Assembly (NCBI GenBank): GCA_044344145.1
Contig: JBIJDM010000029.1
Span: forward strand, 1-18,577
DNA from: JBAXGE01 sp044344145
Lineage (GTDB): Bacteria > Planctomycetota > Phycisphaerae > WQYP01
DNA length: 18,577 bases
Reading direction: 5' to 3'
In this document: positions 1 to 7,494 of the stretch, one piece after another
Position numbering within the stretch: position 1 is the first letter of the stretch
How the letters are laid out: each line of letters begins with the position of its first letter
The notes under the pieces: model-generated
The model's input: the letters and a program-made list of their open reading frames with translations, nothing else
Told to the model about the DNA's origin: nothing
Database searches by the model: none
Translations under genes and position numbers: made by a program

Positions 1-94
1 CCCCACTGGCAAAGAACGCCGCCAGCGCACCGACAAAGGCAGCCAAGATCAGCGAGACCAGTAGAATACCCAAACATACGCGGCGTAAAAGCAT
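1..94 (-). CDS. Partial N-terminus of a membrane-anchored or exported protein
   Basis: Only the first 31 codons are inside the window; the rest lies beyond base 1. The start ATG at 94 is preceded by GGAG about six bases upstream, a good ribosome binding site. The visible peptide begins MLLRRVCLGILLVSLILAAF and continues with small hydrophobic residues. This is a positively charged start followed by a hydrophobic stretch of roughly 20 residues, as in a signal peptide or N-terminal membrane anchor. The gene lies about 30 bases downstream of tRNA-Arg on the same strand and may be read through from the tRNA promoter. The family cannot be identified from this fragment. Confidence 0.6.
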   Translation of the reverse strand, partial: MLLRRVCLGILLVSLILAAFVGALAAFFASG

Positions 95-124
95 AAAATC
101 TCCACGAAATGCACCACAAAATCC

Positions 125-198
125 TGCGCCCGAGAGGACTCGAACCTCCGACCTGCGGTTTAGGAAACCGCCGCTCTATCCGGCTGAGCTACGAGCGC
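125..198 (-). tRNA. tRNA-Arg (anticodon CCT)
   Basis: Read on the minus strand, this folds as a full cloverleaf. The 7-bp acceptor is GCGCTCG paired with CGGGCGC, the D-arm has GCTC/GAGC, the anticodon stem is GCGGT/ACCGC with loop TTCCTAA (anticodon CCT), and the T-arm loop is TTCGAGT. The discriminator base is A. The 3' CCA is not encoded; the next bases read GGA, so it must be added after transcription. The gene lies 38 bases downstream of tRNA-Val on the same strand and is probably co-transcribed with it. Confidence 0.97.
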
Positions 199-236
199 GT
201 GCTGCGGTATACAATAACTACGGGTCGTGGCCGAAA

Positions 237-310
237 TGGGCGATAAGGGACTCGAACCCCTGACATCCGCGGTGTAAACACGGCGCTCTAACCAACTGAG
301 CTAATCGCCC
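237..310 (-). tRNA. tRNA-Val (anticodon TAC)
   Basis: Minus-strand cloverleaf with acceptor GGGCGAT paired to ATCGCCC, D-arm GCTC/GAGC, anticodon stem CCGTG/CGCGG with one G-T pair, and loop TTTACAC giving anticodon TAC (valine). The T-arm loop is TTCGAGT and the discriminator is A. CCA is not encoded. It is the first gene of the leftward tRNA cluster, and its 5' end lies about 9 bases after the predicted transcription start. Confidence 0.97.
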
Positions 311-325
311 GAATGTTCAAAAGTC

Positions 326-354
326 ATTATATCGTCTGGCCCGGCTGGCGTCAT
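326..354 (-). promoter_or_regulatory. Sigma-70-type promoter of the tRNA cluster
   Basis: On the minus strand a perfect -10 hexamer TATAAT (326-331) lies 17 bases downstream of ATGACG (349-354), a 4/6 match to the -35 consensus. The predicted start, near 319, is only about 9 bases before mature tRNA-Val, which fits a strong stable-RNA promoter. Confidence 0.75.
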
Positions 355-484
355 CTGGGAACGGGGGGACTATTTTTGGGATATTTCTCGCCCGGGGCCA
401 ACCTCCCGGCGGTATGATTGTCAGAATGAGCTGATAAGGTGTTTTGGTCTGGCTTACCGCCCGGCTTTCCGTCTGGAGTTTGTG

Positions 485-1399
485 ATGATTGTTGACGCCC
501 ATACCCATATTTGGCAAAGTCCCGAGCAACTCGGTGATGGCGCTTTGGCCGAATTATCCCGGCCCGCCAGTGTGGCCGGGCAACGCATGCGTCTACTCCC
601 CCAGGCCGATACCGCCAACCATTTGATTGCCGCCGAACCGGTGGACCGTAGCATTATTCTGGGCTTCCGCAGTCGTTATCTCGGGGCCGCCATCAGCAAT
701 GAATATATTGCCAGCTATTGCCGTGAACATGCCGACCGCATGATCGGCTTTGCCGGGATTGATCCCACCGAACCTACCGCACTGGAAATGTTGCGCGAGG
801 GCGTTGAACAACTGGGCCTGAAAGGGGTGACCATTTGCCCCGCCGCCCAGGATTTTCATCCCTGCGACACACGAGCCATGGCCGTCTATGAATTGGCCGC
901 GGCCCTGCGTATCCCCGTGGTGTTCTACCCCGGTACGCACCTGTCCGCCAAGACCAAGATGGAATACGCCCGACCCGTATTGCTGGATGAAGTTGCCCGC
1001 AGCTTCCCGCATCTGAAACTGGTCATCAGTCACTTCGGCTACCCGTGGGTGGATGAGGCCATTACCCTGCTGGGCAAACATCACAATATTTATGCCGATG
1101 TGGCGGCACTGCTCCGCCGCGGCTGGGTGTTGTATGACGCTTTGGTCCGTGCCCATCAGTTCGGCGTGATTGACCGCCTGCTCTTCGGCAGCGATTTCCC
1201 GTTCCTCAACGCCAGCGAGGGCATCGAAATAATCTACTCCGTCAACCACTACACCATGGGCACCAATCTGCCCGGCATCCCGCGCGAAGCCCTGCGGGGC
1301 ATCGTCGAACGCGACACCTTGCAGGTACTGGGTATCAAAGTCGCCCCCAGCCGGATGGTGCAGCTCCCCCGGCAACGGCGCGTACCCAAGGTGGGGTAG
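485..1399 (+). CDS. Amidohydrolase-2 family protein (metal-dependent TIM-barrel hydrolase or decarboxylase)
   Basis: The 304-residue product has the layout of the amidohydrolase-2 family (COG2159 type), which includes aminocarboxymuconate-semialdehyde decarboxylase and related hydrolases. The N-terminal metal motif HTH (His6, His8) is present. GTH near residue 151 and HFGYP (His183) supply the mid-barrel histidines, and GSDFP (Asp237) supplies the C-terminal metal or catalytic aspartate. The substrate cannot be read from sequence. I chose ATG 485 over the in-frame GTG at 482 because GGAG at 475-478 is 6 bases from the ATG but only 3 from the GTG. No signal peptide is seen, so the protein is probably cytoplasmic. 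It stands alone: the upstream tRNAs run the other way and the downstream small gene starts 13 bases after its stop. Confidence 0.85.
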   Translation: MIVDAHTHIWQSPEQLGDGALAELSRPASVAGQRMRLLPQADTANHLIAAEPVDRSIILGFRSRYLGAAISNEYIASYCREHADRMIGFAGIDPTEPTALEMLREGVEQLGLKGVTICPAAQDFHPCDTRAMAVYELAAALRIPVVFYPGTHLSAKTKMEYARPVLLDEVARSFPHLKLVISHFGYPWVDEAITLLGKHHNIYADVAALLRRGWVLYDALVRAHQFGVIDRLLFGSDFPFLNASEGIEIIYSVNHYTMGTNLPGIPREALRGIVERDTLQVLGIKVAPSRMVQLPRQRRVPKVG

Positions 1400-1412
1400 T
1401 AGGGGCTGGTAA

Positions 1413-1927
1413 ATGGTAAGTACTTGGAAAGAATATTGCCCCTGGACAAAAGCGTTTTGGCTCGTGGGTTACCATGAAAAACATACTGCCCCCTATGCCG
1501 GTACCGATACCGACATAGCCCTGCGCGCTGCGCTACGGGAAGCCATTGCGGAACCCGAAAGGTTTTGGTCGGTTTGGACGCTTGCGCTGTATCACGAATC
1601 GAGTTACGAAGCCGTAGAGAAGTTACGGCAGGCTACGAATCCCGTAATAGTTCCGCAGCGGAGTGGACGTGGGATGTGCTGGGCGATAACGTCAATGTGT
1701 ATCTGTGTGTACCGCAGAGCGATACCTCAGGGGCCGTCAATTTGCTGGTCGCGGTGGATGATCCCTACGATTTCGGTTTAATTTCCAGAGTTGTATGGAG
1801 TGAAAAAAAGCCCTTCGTCACGATTCCTTGCGCTCCACCCGATCGGGTTTTGGATCTGGTGACGGATTCGGTAAAGTACGCTCGGAAATCTGCCGTTATT
1901 GCGGCGCCCGCCGACCGGGGTGCATGA
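1413..1927 (+). pseudogene. Unrecognised small gene, apparently split by a frameshift
   Basis: Two overlapping reading frames each look protein-like over a different half. From ATG 1413 (AGGGG about 8 bases upstream) the first frame gives a plausible N-terminal half rich in Trp, Glu and Arg, up to about base 1640. After that it turns into Cys/Arg/Trp-rich nonsense and stops at 1781. The frame one base back is nonsense before about 1640. It then gives a plausible C-terminal half, with EWTWDVLGDN and later LLVAVDDPYDFGL, ending at 1927. Joining them near 1635-1655 would give about 170 residues. The shift needs one missing base, or a -1 shift; I see no classic slippery heptamer at the junction. 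The 3' end overlaps the convergent oxidase gene by 32 bases. I recognise no family. It could be a decaying gene, a sequencing error, or a programmed shift. Confidence 0.45.
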
Positions 1928-3359
1928 CATCAATCTCCACCCCATCCACAGGCAGTACCTTGTAGGGATTAAACATCAGATTCATGACCAGTGCCCCACG
2001 AATGCGGTGCATCACCGCCAGATCATCGGGTGCGAACATGTCGCGCATGTAGGGGAGTTTTTCGATCCCTACGCCATGCTCGCCGGTGATGGTCCCACCA
2101 ATCGAGACACAGTATCGTAGGATTTCACCGCTAGCCTCCAAGGCCCGGCGGACTTCGGCGGGGTTGTGTTCATCAAAGACCAGAATCGGGTGCACGTTGC
2201 CGTCGCCCGCGTGGAACACATTGGTAATCAGTAGCTGGTAACGATTACAGATTTCCGCCACCTTGGTGATTACCTGCGGCAGTTTGCTGCGCGGCACACA
2301 GGCATCCTGGGTGCAATAGGTCGGGCTGATGCGGCCAATGGCGCCAAAGGCACTCTTGCGTGCCGCCCATAGTTTCGTCCGTCGGGCAGGATCGGAGCCT
2401 GCTTCGACGCTGCGGGCATGATTCTGTTTGGCCAGCGTGCAAATCGCGTCCATCTGCGCATCCAGCGCCGCTTCCAGCCCGTCAATTTCGATCAGCAACA
2501 GCGCCTGGGCATCGGTGGGGAAGCCATAATGAAACGCGTCTTCCACTACCCGGATCATCGGTCCGTCCATCATTTCCATCGCGGCGGGGATAATCCCGGC
2601 GGCGATAATATCGGCCACGGTTTTGCACGCTTGGGCGGAATCATGGAACACTGCCAGCGCGGTACGAAACGCCACCGGCCGGGGGGTAAGTCGGCACCAG
2701 ACGCGGGTAATTATCCCTAGCGTGCCTTCGCTGCCGCAGAGCAGTCCCGTCAGGTCCGGTCCGATGCCGTGGCCGGTGGGGCCGCCGTGAACATGCACCG
2801 ACCCATCCGCCAGAACAATTTCGACGCCCAGAATATGGTTGACGGTCACGCCGGCTTTGAGGGTATGCACCCCGCCGGCGTTGGTGGCGACATTTCCGCC
2901 GATAGTGGCGGCCCGTTGGCTGGAAGGATCAGGGGCAAATTGTAGATGGGTGCCCGCCAGCGCATCGGTCAAGGCGAGATTCGGCAGGCCCGCATCTACC
3001 AATGCCCAGCGGTTACGCAGGTCAATCTGGTGGATCTGCCGCATGCGGGCGGTGGAAATCTGTACGCTGGGCGTCACCGACGCGGTACCCCCGGCCAGGC
3101 CGGTGGCCGCACCGCGCGGCACAATGTCCAATCCATGGGCACGGATAATGTTGATGGCCTGAGCCACCTGCGTGGTGTTTTGCGGTAAAACTACGGCCAG
3201 CGGCGCGGATTTAGCGATGGAAAAGCCATCGGATTCATAGGTTAACAGTCGGGTTGGGTCGCCAATGACCTGCGCAGCTCCCAATTCGGCGACCAAAGCC
3301 GTGACCACGGGATGGGGGGAAATGGACGAATTTGCGGTTGCATCAGTCTGCATAAACAT
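1896..3359 (-). CDS. glcD: GlcD-type FAD-linked oxidase (glycolate or D-lactate dehydrogenase catalytic subunit)
   Basis: The 487-residue protein has the full two-domain layout of this family. The N-terminal FAD-binding domain carries PRGAATGLAGG (81-91), TIGGNVATNAGG (152-163) and GSEGTLGIIT (209-218). The C-terminal oxidase domain carries HAGDGNVHP (383-391) and GEHGVG (426-431). Family members oxidise 2-hydroxy acids such as glycolate or D-lactate and pass electrons to a quinone or partner subunit; which acid is used here is not visible. No GlcE or GlcF (Fe-S) gene is adjacent, so a partner would have to be encoded elsewhere. The ATG at 3359 has no clear ribosome binding site, and a second ATG two codons later (3353) is equally possible. 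The gene is divergent from the S1 gene and converges on the broken small gene. Confidence 0.9.
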   Translation of the reverse strand: MFMQTDATANSSISPHPVVTALVAELGAAQVIGDPTRLLTYESDGFSIAKSAPLAVVLPQNTTQVAQAINIIRAHGLDIVPRGAATGLAGGTASVTPSVQISTARMRQIHQIDLRNRWALVDAGLPNLALTDALAGTHLQFAPDPSSQRAATIGGNVATNAGGVHTLKAGVTVNHILGVEIVLADGSVHVHGGPTGHGIGPDLTGLLCGSEGTLGIITRVWCRLTPRPVAFRTALAVFHDSAQACKTVADIIAAGIIPAAMEMMDGPMIRVVEDAFHYGFPTDAQALLLIEIDGLEAALDAQMDAICTLAKQNHARSVEAGSDPARRTKLWAARKSAFGAIGRISPTYCTQDACVPRSKLPQVITKVAEICNRYQLLITNVFHAGDGNVHPILVFDEHNPAEVRRALEASGEILRYCVSIGGTITGEHGVGIEKLPYMRDMFAPDDLAVMHRIRGALVMNLMFNPYKVLPVDGVEIDVMHPGRRAPQ

Positions 3360-3488
3360 GAATCTAGCTGATTGCGTCCGGCTTGGAAAGTCTGGGCGGG
3401 GGGTAAGGGGTGTTTTTCATTTCCGCCCGGCTGGAGTAAGATAAGGACTTGTCTGCGTTTACGGAATTACCGGGTTTCGTATTCGCTT

Positions 3489-3494
3489 CATAAT
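3489..3494 (+). promoter_or_regulatory. Possible -10 element for the S1 gene
   Basis: CATAAT, a 5/6 match to TATAAT, lies 32 bases before the S1 start codon. The -35 at 17-base spacing (ATTACC) is weak. The surrounding 167-base divergent gap otherwise shows only a short imperfect repeat of ACCGG and CCGGT. Confidence 0.3.
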
Positions 3495-3526
3495 CCGGTA
3501 TTCGTAATTGTTGTCCGAGGTTCGAT

Positions 3527-4870
3527 ATGACAGAGAATCAGACTGCTGGCGTTCCCCAGGAATCAGCCCCCGTGGATGCGAGCAAGGGATTGGATGCAGA
3601 AGTCACCAAAGCCATGCAGGGATTATCCCTGGAAGATTTAATGGCCGCCTCGGTACAGCAGGAACAGCCGCGTGGTCCGCGTCTGGACCCGCAACGCAAA
3701 GTGCGCGGGGGACGCCCCTCGAGCCGGCGCGATGCGGACGAAGGCGAACATATTCATCCGGACAATAACAAGCGCGGCAAAGTGGTCGCCATCCGCCAAA
3801 GCAGCATTTTTGTGGAAATCGGCGGCAAGAGCCAGGGCATGTGCCCGATGGATCAATTCGTCATCGCCGGCGGCGATCAGGACGAGACCCCGGTCATTGG
3901 TCAGGATTACGATTTTGTCTACAAGGGTTATGACAACGCCGAAGGGTTGGTCATATTGGCTCGCAAGGGCGCCATCGCGCATGGCGCGTGGGAAACCCTC
4001 AAGCCCGGCGATATCGTCGAGGCCACGGTGGTGGGCGTGAACAAGGGCGGGTTGGAACTCAAGGTCGGCACCGCCAAGGCGTTTATGCCCGCTGGGATGG
4101 TGGATATTTCGTTCAGCCAGGATTTGAGTGTGTTCCTGAATCAGCGGATGACCTGCGTGGTCGGTCGCGTGGATCGCGCCAGCCATCAGATCGTGCTCAA
4201 TCGTAAAGCCTACATGGAACAGGAACGCGAGAAGAACGCCGAAGCCATTTGGCTGGAACTGGCCGAAGGTCAGATCCGCGAAGGTGTGGTACGGAGCGTA
4301 CAGGCGTACGGTGCGTTTGTTGACCTCGGTGGTGTGGATGGCCTGCTGCACGTCTCGGCCATGGCCCACAACCGCGTGACCGATCCCAAGAAGATCGTCC
4401 GTGAAGGCGACAAGATTTCGGTTATGGTTCTGCAAGTGGATCGCGAAAACAAGCGTGTGGGCTTGGGCCTCAAGCAATTGAGCAAAGACCCCTGGACGGA
4501 ATCGTCCACCAAGTATCCCGTGGGTACCACCGCGACCGGTACGGTTAAGAAGCTGCTCGACTTCGGCGCTTTTGTTGAACTTGAACCCGGCGTGGAAGGC
4601 ATGATTCATATTTCTGAATTGGCCAGCCGTCGTATTCAACGCGTCAGCGAAGTGGTCAAGGAAGGCCAGAGCGTCACGGTCAAGGTTATTGCCGTAGATG
4701 CCGACAAACGGCGGATTTCGCTCTCGATGGCGGCGCTGGAACGCGAAGCCAAAGCGGCCAGCGAACCGGCCCCAGAAGCAACCCCGGCAACCACTGCGAC
4801 CGCACCTGCGGCGACCCCGGCCAAACCGGTGTTGAAGCTGGCGAAAAAGAATCTCAAGGGCGGCTTGTAA
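3527..4870 (+). CDS. rpsA: Ribosomal protein S1-like RNA-binding protein with four S1 domains
   Basis: The 447-residue protein contains four S1/OB-fold repeats at about 82-147, 159-228, 247-317 and 330-404. The last two are the most canonical, with YGAFVDLGGVDGLLHVS and FGAFVELEPGVEGMIHIS cores. S1 binds mRNA on the 30S subunit and helps initiation. Proteobacterial S1 has six domains, so this is a shorter form, as in many other phyla. Residues 1-80 form a charged, probably partly disordered extension with a short amphipathic segment (about 23-41). Residues 405-447 are an Ala/Pro/Thr-rich tail ending in a Lys- and Gly-rich segment. The ATG at 3527 has GAGG about 6 bases upstream. It heads a run of closely spaced rightward genes; the next gene starts 28 bases after the stop. 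Confidence 0.9.
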   Translation: MTENQTAGVPQESAPVDASKGLDAEVTKAMQGLSLEDLMAASVQQEQPRGPRLDPQRKVRGGRPSSRRDADEGEHIHPDNNKRGKVVAIRQSSIFVEIGGKSQGMCPMDQFVIAGGDQDETPVIGQDYDFVYKGYDNAEGLVILARKGAIAHGAWETLKPGDIVEATVVGVNKGGLELKVGTAKAFMPAGMVDISFSQDLSVFLNQRMTCVVGRVDRASHQIVLNRKAYMEQEREKNAEAIWLELAEGQIREGVVRSVQAYGAFVDLGGVDGLLHVSAMAHNRVTDPKKIVREGDKISVMVLQVDRENKRVGLGLKQLSKDPWTESSTKYPVGTTATGTVKKLLDFGAFVELEPGVEGMIHISELASRRIQRVSEVVKEGQSVTVKVIAVDADKRRISLSMAALEREAKAASEPAPEATPATTATAPAATPAKPVLKLAKKNLKGGL

Positions 4871-4898
4871 GCTCGTCGCGTTACGGAGCCTTTCGCCC

Positions 4899-5486
4899 AT
4901 GGCACAAGCGTTCACCCATAAAGACGCATGGCAGGTGGCACGTACCACGGCGGTATGCCATACCTGTGGTGCTGTGCTGAATCCCGGGGCCGAACTTTGG
5001 GCCACGCTGGTGGAAAACCTCAGCACGCCCGAGGGGCTGGCTGCCATTGCCAATAAAGATGCCCAGAACGGACGCTTTGCCCGGCTGGATATTTGTACCG
5101 CCTGTTGGAATGAGGGCAAACGTCCGGCCGCGCCGCTGGAACTGTTTTCCTTCTGGCGCAGTCAGGTGCCCCAACCCGACCAGAAAAAGAAAATGTTCGT
5201 CGAGGACCACGTTCTGGTCGAACTGTTCACCCGTCTGGGTGACACACCCGCGCCGCAGGATCAGGCCTTCCGCTTCATGCTGGCATTGATACTGATGCGC
5301 AAGCGTCTGCTGCGGTATGAAGGCATGGTGCTGGAGACGCAGGCCGACGGACGCAAAGTGGAAGTATGGAATATGATCCTGCGCGGCACCGATGTCCCGC
5401 TGAAGGTGGCCAATCCGCAGCTGGGCGAAGCGCAGATGCGGGAACTGTCCCAGCAATTGTCCGTGGTATTGGCCGAAGAGGTATAA
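4899..5486 (+). CDS. Hypothetical protein with a four-cysteine zinc-ribbon-like N-terminus
   Basis: The 195-residue protein has two CxxC pairs, C20-H-T-C23 and C66-T-A-C69, about 43 residues apart. This spacing suits one zinc-binding ribbon or treble-clef-like fold. The C-terminal two thirds is predicted mostly helical, with a hydrophobic-basic helix near 128-140 (FRFMLALILMRKRLLRYEG). There is no signal peptide. I do not recognise a named family. Its place just downstream of S1 (28 bases) and 41 bases upstream of the TIM-barrel gene, all on one strand, suggests co-expression with translation-related functions, but no specific role can be assigned. GGAG lies about 10 bases before the ATG at 4899. 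Confidence 0.8.
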   Translation: MAQAFTHKDAWQVARTTAVCHTCGAVLNPGAELWATLVENLSTPEGLAAIANKDAQNGRFARLDICTACWNEGKRPAAPLELFSFWRSQVPQPDQKKKMFVEDHVLVELFTRLGDTPAPQDQAFRFMLALILMRKRLLRYEGMVLETQADGRKVEVWNMILRGTDVPLKVANPQLGEAQMRELSQQLSVVLAEEV

Positions 5487-5527
5487 CCGGTAGTCCGGTG
5501 GGCCCAAGTTTGGAGTGAATAAACGAC

Positions 5528-6427
5528 ATGGCGATACAACTTTCCGTTTCCACCAATCTGTTTCCGCAAGTGGCGTTGGATGAATTGCTGGCGCTGGCCG
5601 CAACCGCGGGCTTCCACGGTGTGGAATTGGGCCGCTTGGGCCATACGGCCCGCGCCATCCAGACCAGTTTGACTCCGCTGATGCGCAATCAGGCCACGTT
5701 CAAGGCTTCGGGGATGCAGGTGGCGGTGTTGGGTACCAGCGTTGCGTTGCATCACAAAGGCGCAGCCGCCCGGGATGCGATGGAAGCTCTGCGACTGGCG
5801 ATTGACTGTGCCGCGGAATTACAGTGTCCGATTGTGACCGCGTTTGGCTTTGCGATCCCCAGCGGTGAAACCTCGGGTTATGCGTACAACCGTATCGCCG
5901 ATCACCTGCGCGAAGTGGCCCTGCTGGCTGCGGTGAAGGGGGTGCGGGTGGCGATTCGCAATGGTGGTTCATTCGCATCGGCGGCGTCCATCTGGCAACT
6001 GCTCGAAACGACCGGCCATGACTCCATCGGTAGTGCGTGGGACAGTGTCGCGGGCGAAATTGCCGGCGAAGCACCCACCCAGGCTGTGCCCATGCTGGGA
6101 CGGCGCTTGGCCTATGTGCAATGTGCCGACTGCGCTGCGGGGGTGGAATTGACGGCCTTAGGCACCGGCCGGATGCAAAACAAGCAATTAGTGGAACGTC
6201 TGCTGGGTATTTCCTACTCGGGATGGTTGGGCTACAGCCTGCCGTTGGGGGTGAGTCTGGCGAATCTGGATGCCAAGGTGGAACTGCCCGCGGCGGTCGA
6301 AAGGCTAAAGACTTGGCTCGGACTCATCAAGCCTCCCGAAGCCGTGCCCGCGCCTGCCGCAGCGAAGCCCGCACCGGCCAAAGCGGATGCATCCAAAGCG
6401 GATCCCACGCCGACCCCGGCCAGCTAA
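5528..6427 (+). CDS. Sugar phosphate isomerase/epimerase-like TIM barrel, probably catalytically degenerate
   Basis: The 299-residue protein fits the xylose-isomerase-like TIM barrel superfamily (COG1082). It shows the usual opening LSVSTNLFPQVALDELLALAATAGFHGVELG, an early helix rich in Ala/Leu, the WD of the metal-binding strand (Trp171-Asp172) and the YSGWLGY strand near the end. By alignment from memory, several ligands are missing. The strand that normally carries a glutamate reads VAIRNGG (Arg144), the usual HxKD reads VQCAD (Gln198), and the closing strand reads GYSLP where SxE is expected. Only Asp172 seems kept. The last 30 residues form an Ala/Pro/Lys low-complexity tail like that of the S1 protein two genes upstream. 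The ATG at 5528 has GGAG 12 bases upstream, a rather long spacing. Confidence 0.75.
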   Translation: MAIQLSVSTNLFPQVALDELLALAATAGFHGVELGRLGHTARAIQTSLTPLMRNQATFKASGMQVAVLGTSVALHHKGAAARDAMEALRLAIDCAAELQCPIVTAFGFAIPSGETSGYAYNRIADHLREVALLAAVKGVRVAIRNGGSFASAASIWQLLETTGHDSIGSAWDSVAGEIAGEAPTQAVPMLGRRLAYVQCADCAAGVELTALGTGRMQNKQLVERLLGISYSGWLGYSLPLGVSLANLDAKVELPAAVERLKTWLGLIKPPEAVPAPAAAKPAPAKADASKADPTPTPAS

Positions 6428-6445
6428 GTTCACCAAAGGCAGCGC

Positions 6446-7474
6446 ATGCTCGCAACTTATTTACACAATATATCGCCATACCTCTGGCAATTCCCCGGCA
6501 GCCAGTTCGGCATTCGCTGGTATGGTTTTTCGTATCTGATGGGTATTATTTCCGGTTATCTGCTGCTGCGTTATTTGTCCCGCAAGGGCAAGTTACCCAT
6601 CGCTTTGCCCCAGATTGCGGACTTTGTGCTGATGTTGGGTATCGTTGGGGTGATCGGTGGGGGGCGTATGGGACATGTGTTCTTTTATGATCCCAAACTG
6701 CTGCTCGACTTCAGCACCTCGGTGCCCTTTTGGGGCGTGCTGCGGATTTATGACGGTGGCATGTCTGCCCATGGTGGGGTGATTGGGGTCATTCTGGTTT
6801 TGATCTTTTGGTCATGGCGTTACAAAGTCAGCTTCTGGCGGATTGGCGATGCCATTACCATGGTGGTACCGCTGGGTTTGATGTTTGGCCGGATTGCCAA
6901 CTTCATCAATGGCGAACTATATGGCAAGGTCACCAAGGTGGCCTGGGCCGTACAGTTTCCCCAGGAAATCAAGTTCCCCCCCGATTCGCCCACCGAACCG
7001 CGTGTGACCGACGCCGCGTTGAATTCGATGCTCGACAGCCTGCTGACCAAGCATCCGGAATACGAGACCTTGCTCCGCTTTCCGCGTCAGGGGCTGATTG
7101 ATCTGGCCCAGCGGGGGGAACAGCCCATTATCAATGCCCTGCAAACGATCCTGCCCACCCGGCACCCCTCGCAAATCTATGAGTGTCTGCTGGAAGGTGT
7201 GCTGCTGTTTATTCTGGTCTGGAGCGTGGGTATGTGGGCCAAACGTCCCGGGCTGGCCGGGGCAACCTTCATGCTGGGATATCCCGTCATGCGGATAATC
7301 GGCGAACAATTCCGCGTGGGGGATGCCCCGATTCCGTTGCTGGGCCGGGAATTTTCGCTGGGCGAAATCTACAGTGCCGTCATGTTCCTGGCCGGGTTGG
7401 TGGTTCTGGCGCTGGTCTTGCGGCGGAAAGAAAATAACGGTTCCCAACCAAACCTTAATACCCCACCCCAATAG
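6446..7474 (+). CDS. lgt: Phosphatidylglycerol:prolipoprotein diacylglyceryl transferase
   Basis: Lgt moves a diacylglyceryl group from phosphatidylglycerol onto the lipobox cysteine of prolipoproteins in the inner membrane. The 342-residue protein has the diagnostic elements: GGMSAHGG (104-111, His109), the signature GRIANFINGELYG (148-160, Arg149), RHPSQIYE (239-246) and GEQFRVGD (286-293). About seven hydrophobic segments are visible, including 27-45, 56-78, 108-124, 136-147, 249-266 and 307-325. It is longer than typical Lgt (about 260-300 residues) because of a soluble insertion between about 172 and 236. AAAGG lies about 6 bases before the ATG at 6446. It starts 18 bases after the preceding stop. 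Confidence 0.95.
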   Translation: MLATYLHNISPYLWQFPGSQFGIRWYGFSYLMGIISGYLLLRYLSRKGKLPIALPQIADFVLMLGIVGVIGGGRMGHVFFYDPKLLLDFSTSVPFWGVLRIYDGGMSAHGGVIGVILVLIFWSWRYKVSFWRIGDAITMVVPLGLMFGRIANFINGELYGKVTKVAWAVQFPQEIKFPPDSPTEPRVTDAALNSMLDSLLTKHPEYETLLRFPRQGLIDLAQRGEQPIINALQTILPTRHPSQIYECLLEGVLLFILVWSVGMWAKRPGLAGATFMLGYPVMRIIGEQFRVGDAPIPLLGREFSLGEIYSAVMFLAGLVVLALVLRRKENNGSQPNLNTPPQ

Positions 7475-7484
7475 TCTGTGCTAA

Positions 7485-7490
7485 TATACT
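7485..7490 (+). promoter_or_regulatory. Possible -10 element just upstream of the PstB-like gene
   Basis: TATACT, a 5/6 match to TATAAT, sits only 4 bases before the ATG at 7495, and TGC-TAATAT overlaps it as an extended -10 look-alike. No -35 or Shine-Dalgarno motif is visible. Transcription from here would start at or near the start codon and give a leaderless message. Confidence 0.35.
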
Positions 7491-7494
7491 GGCC

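Noticed and set aside
593..1375. A 260-codon open frame on the minus strand opposite the amidohydrolase
   Set aside because: It lies within a well-supported gene on the other strand and shows no recognisable motif or ribosome binding site.
3638..5119. A long open frame of almost 500 codons on the minus strand opposite the S1 gene
   Set aside because: It is antisense to clear S1 repeats and the four-cysteine gene. Its His/Gly/Arg-rich product has no domain logic, as expected for the shadow of a GC-rich gene.
5486..5499. ACCGG-TAGT-CCGGT hairpin after the four-cysteine gene
   Set aside because: The stem is only 5 bp and has no T-tract, so it is not a credible terminator.
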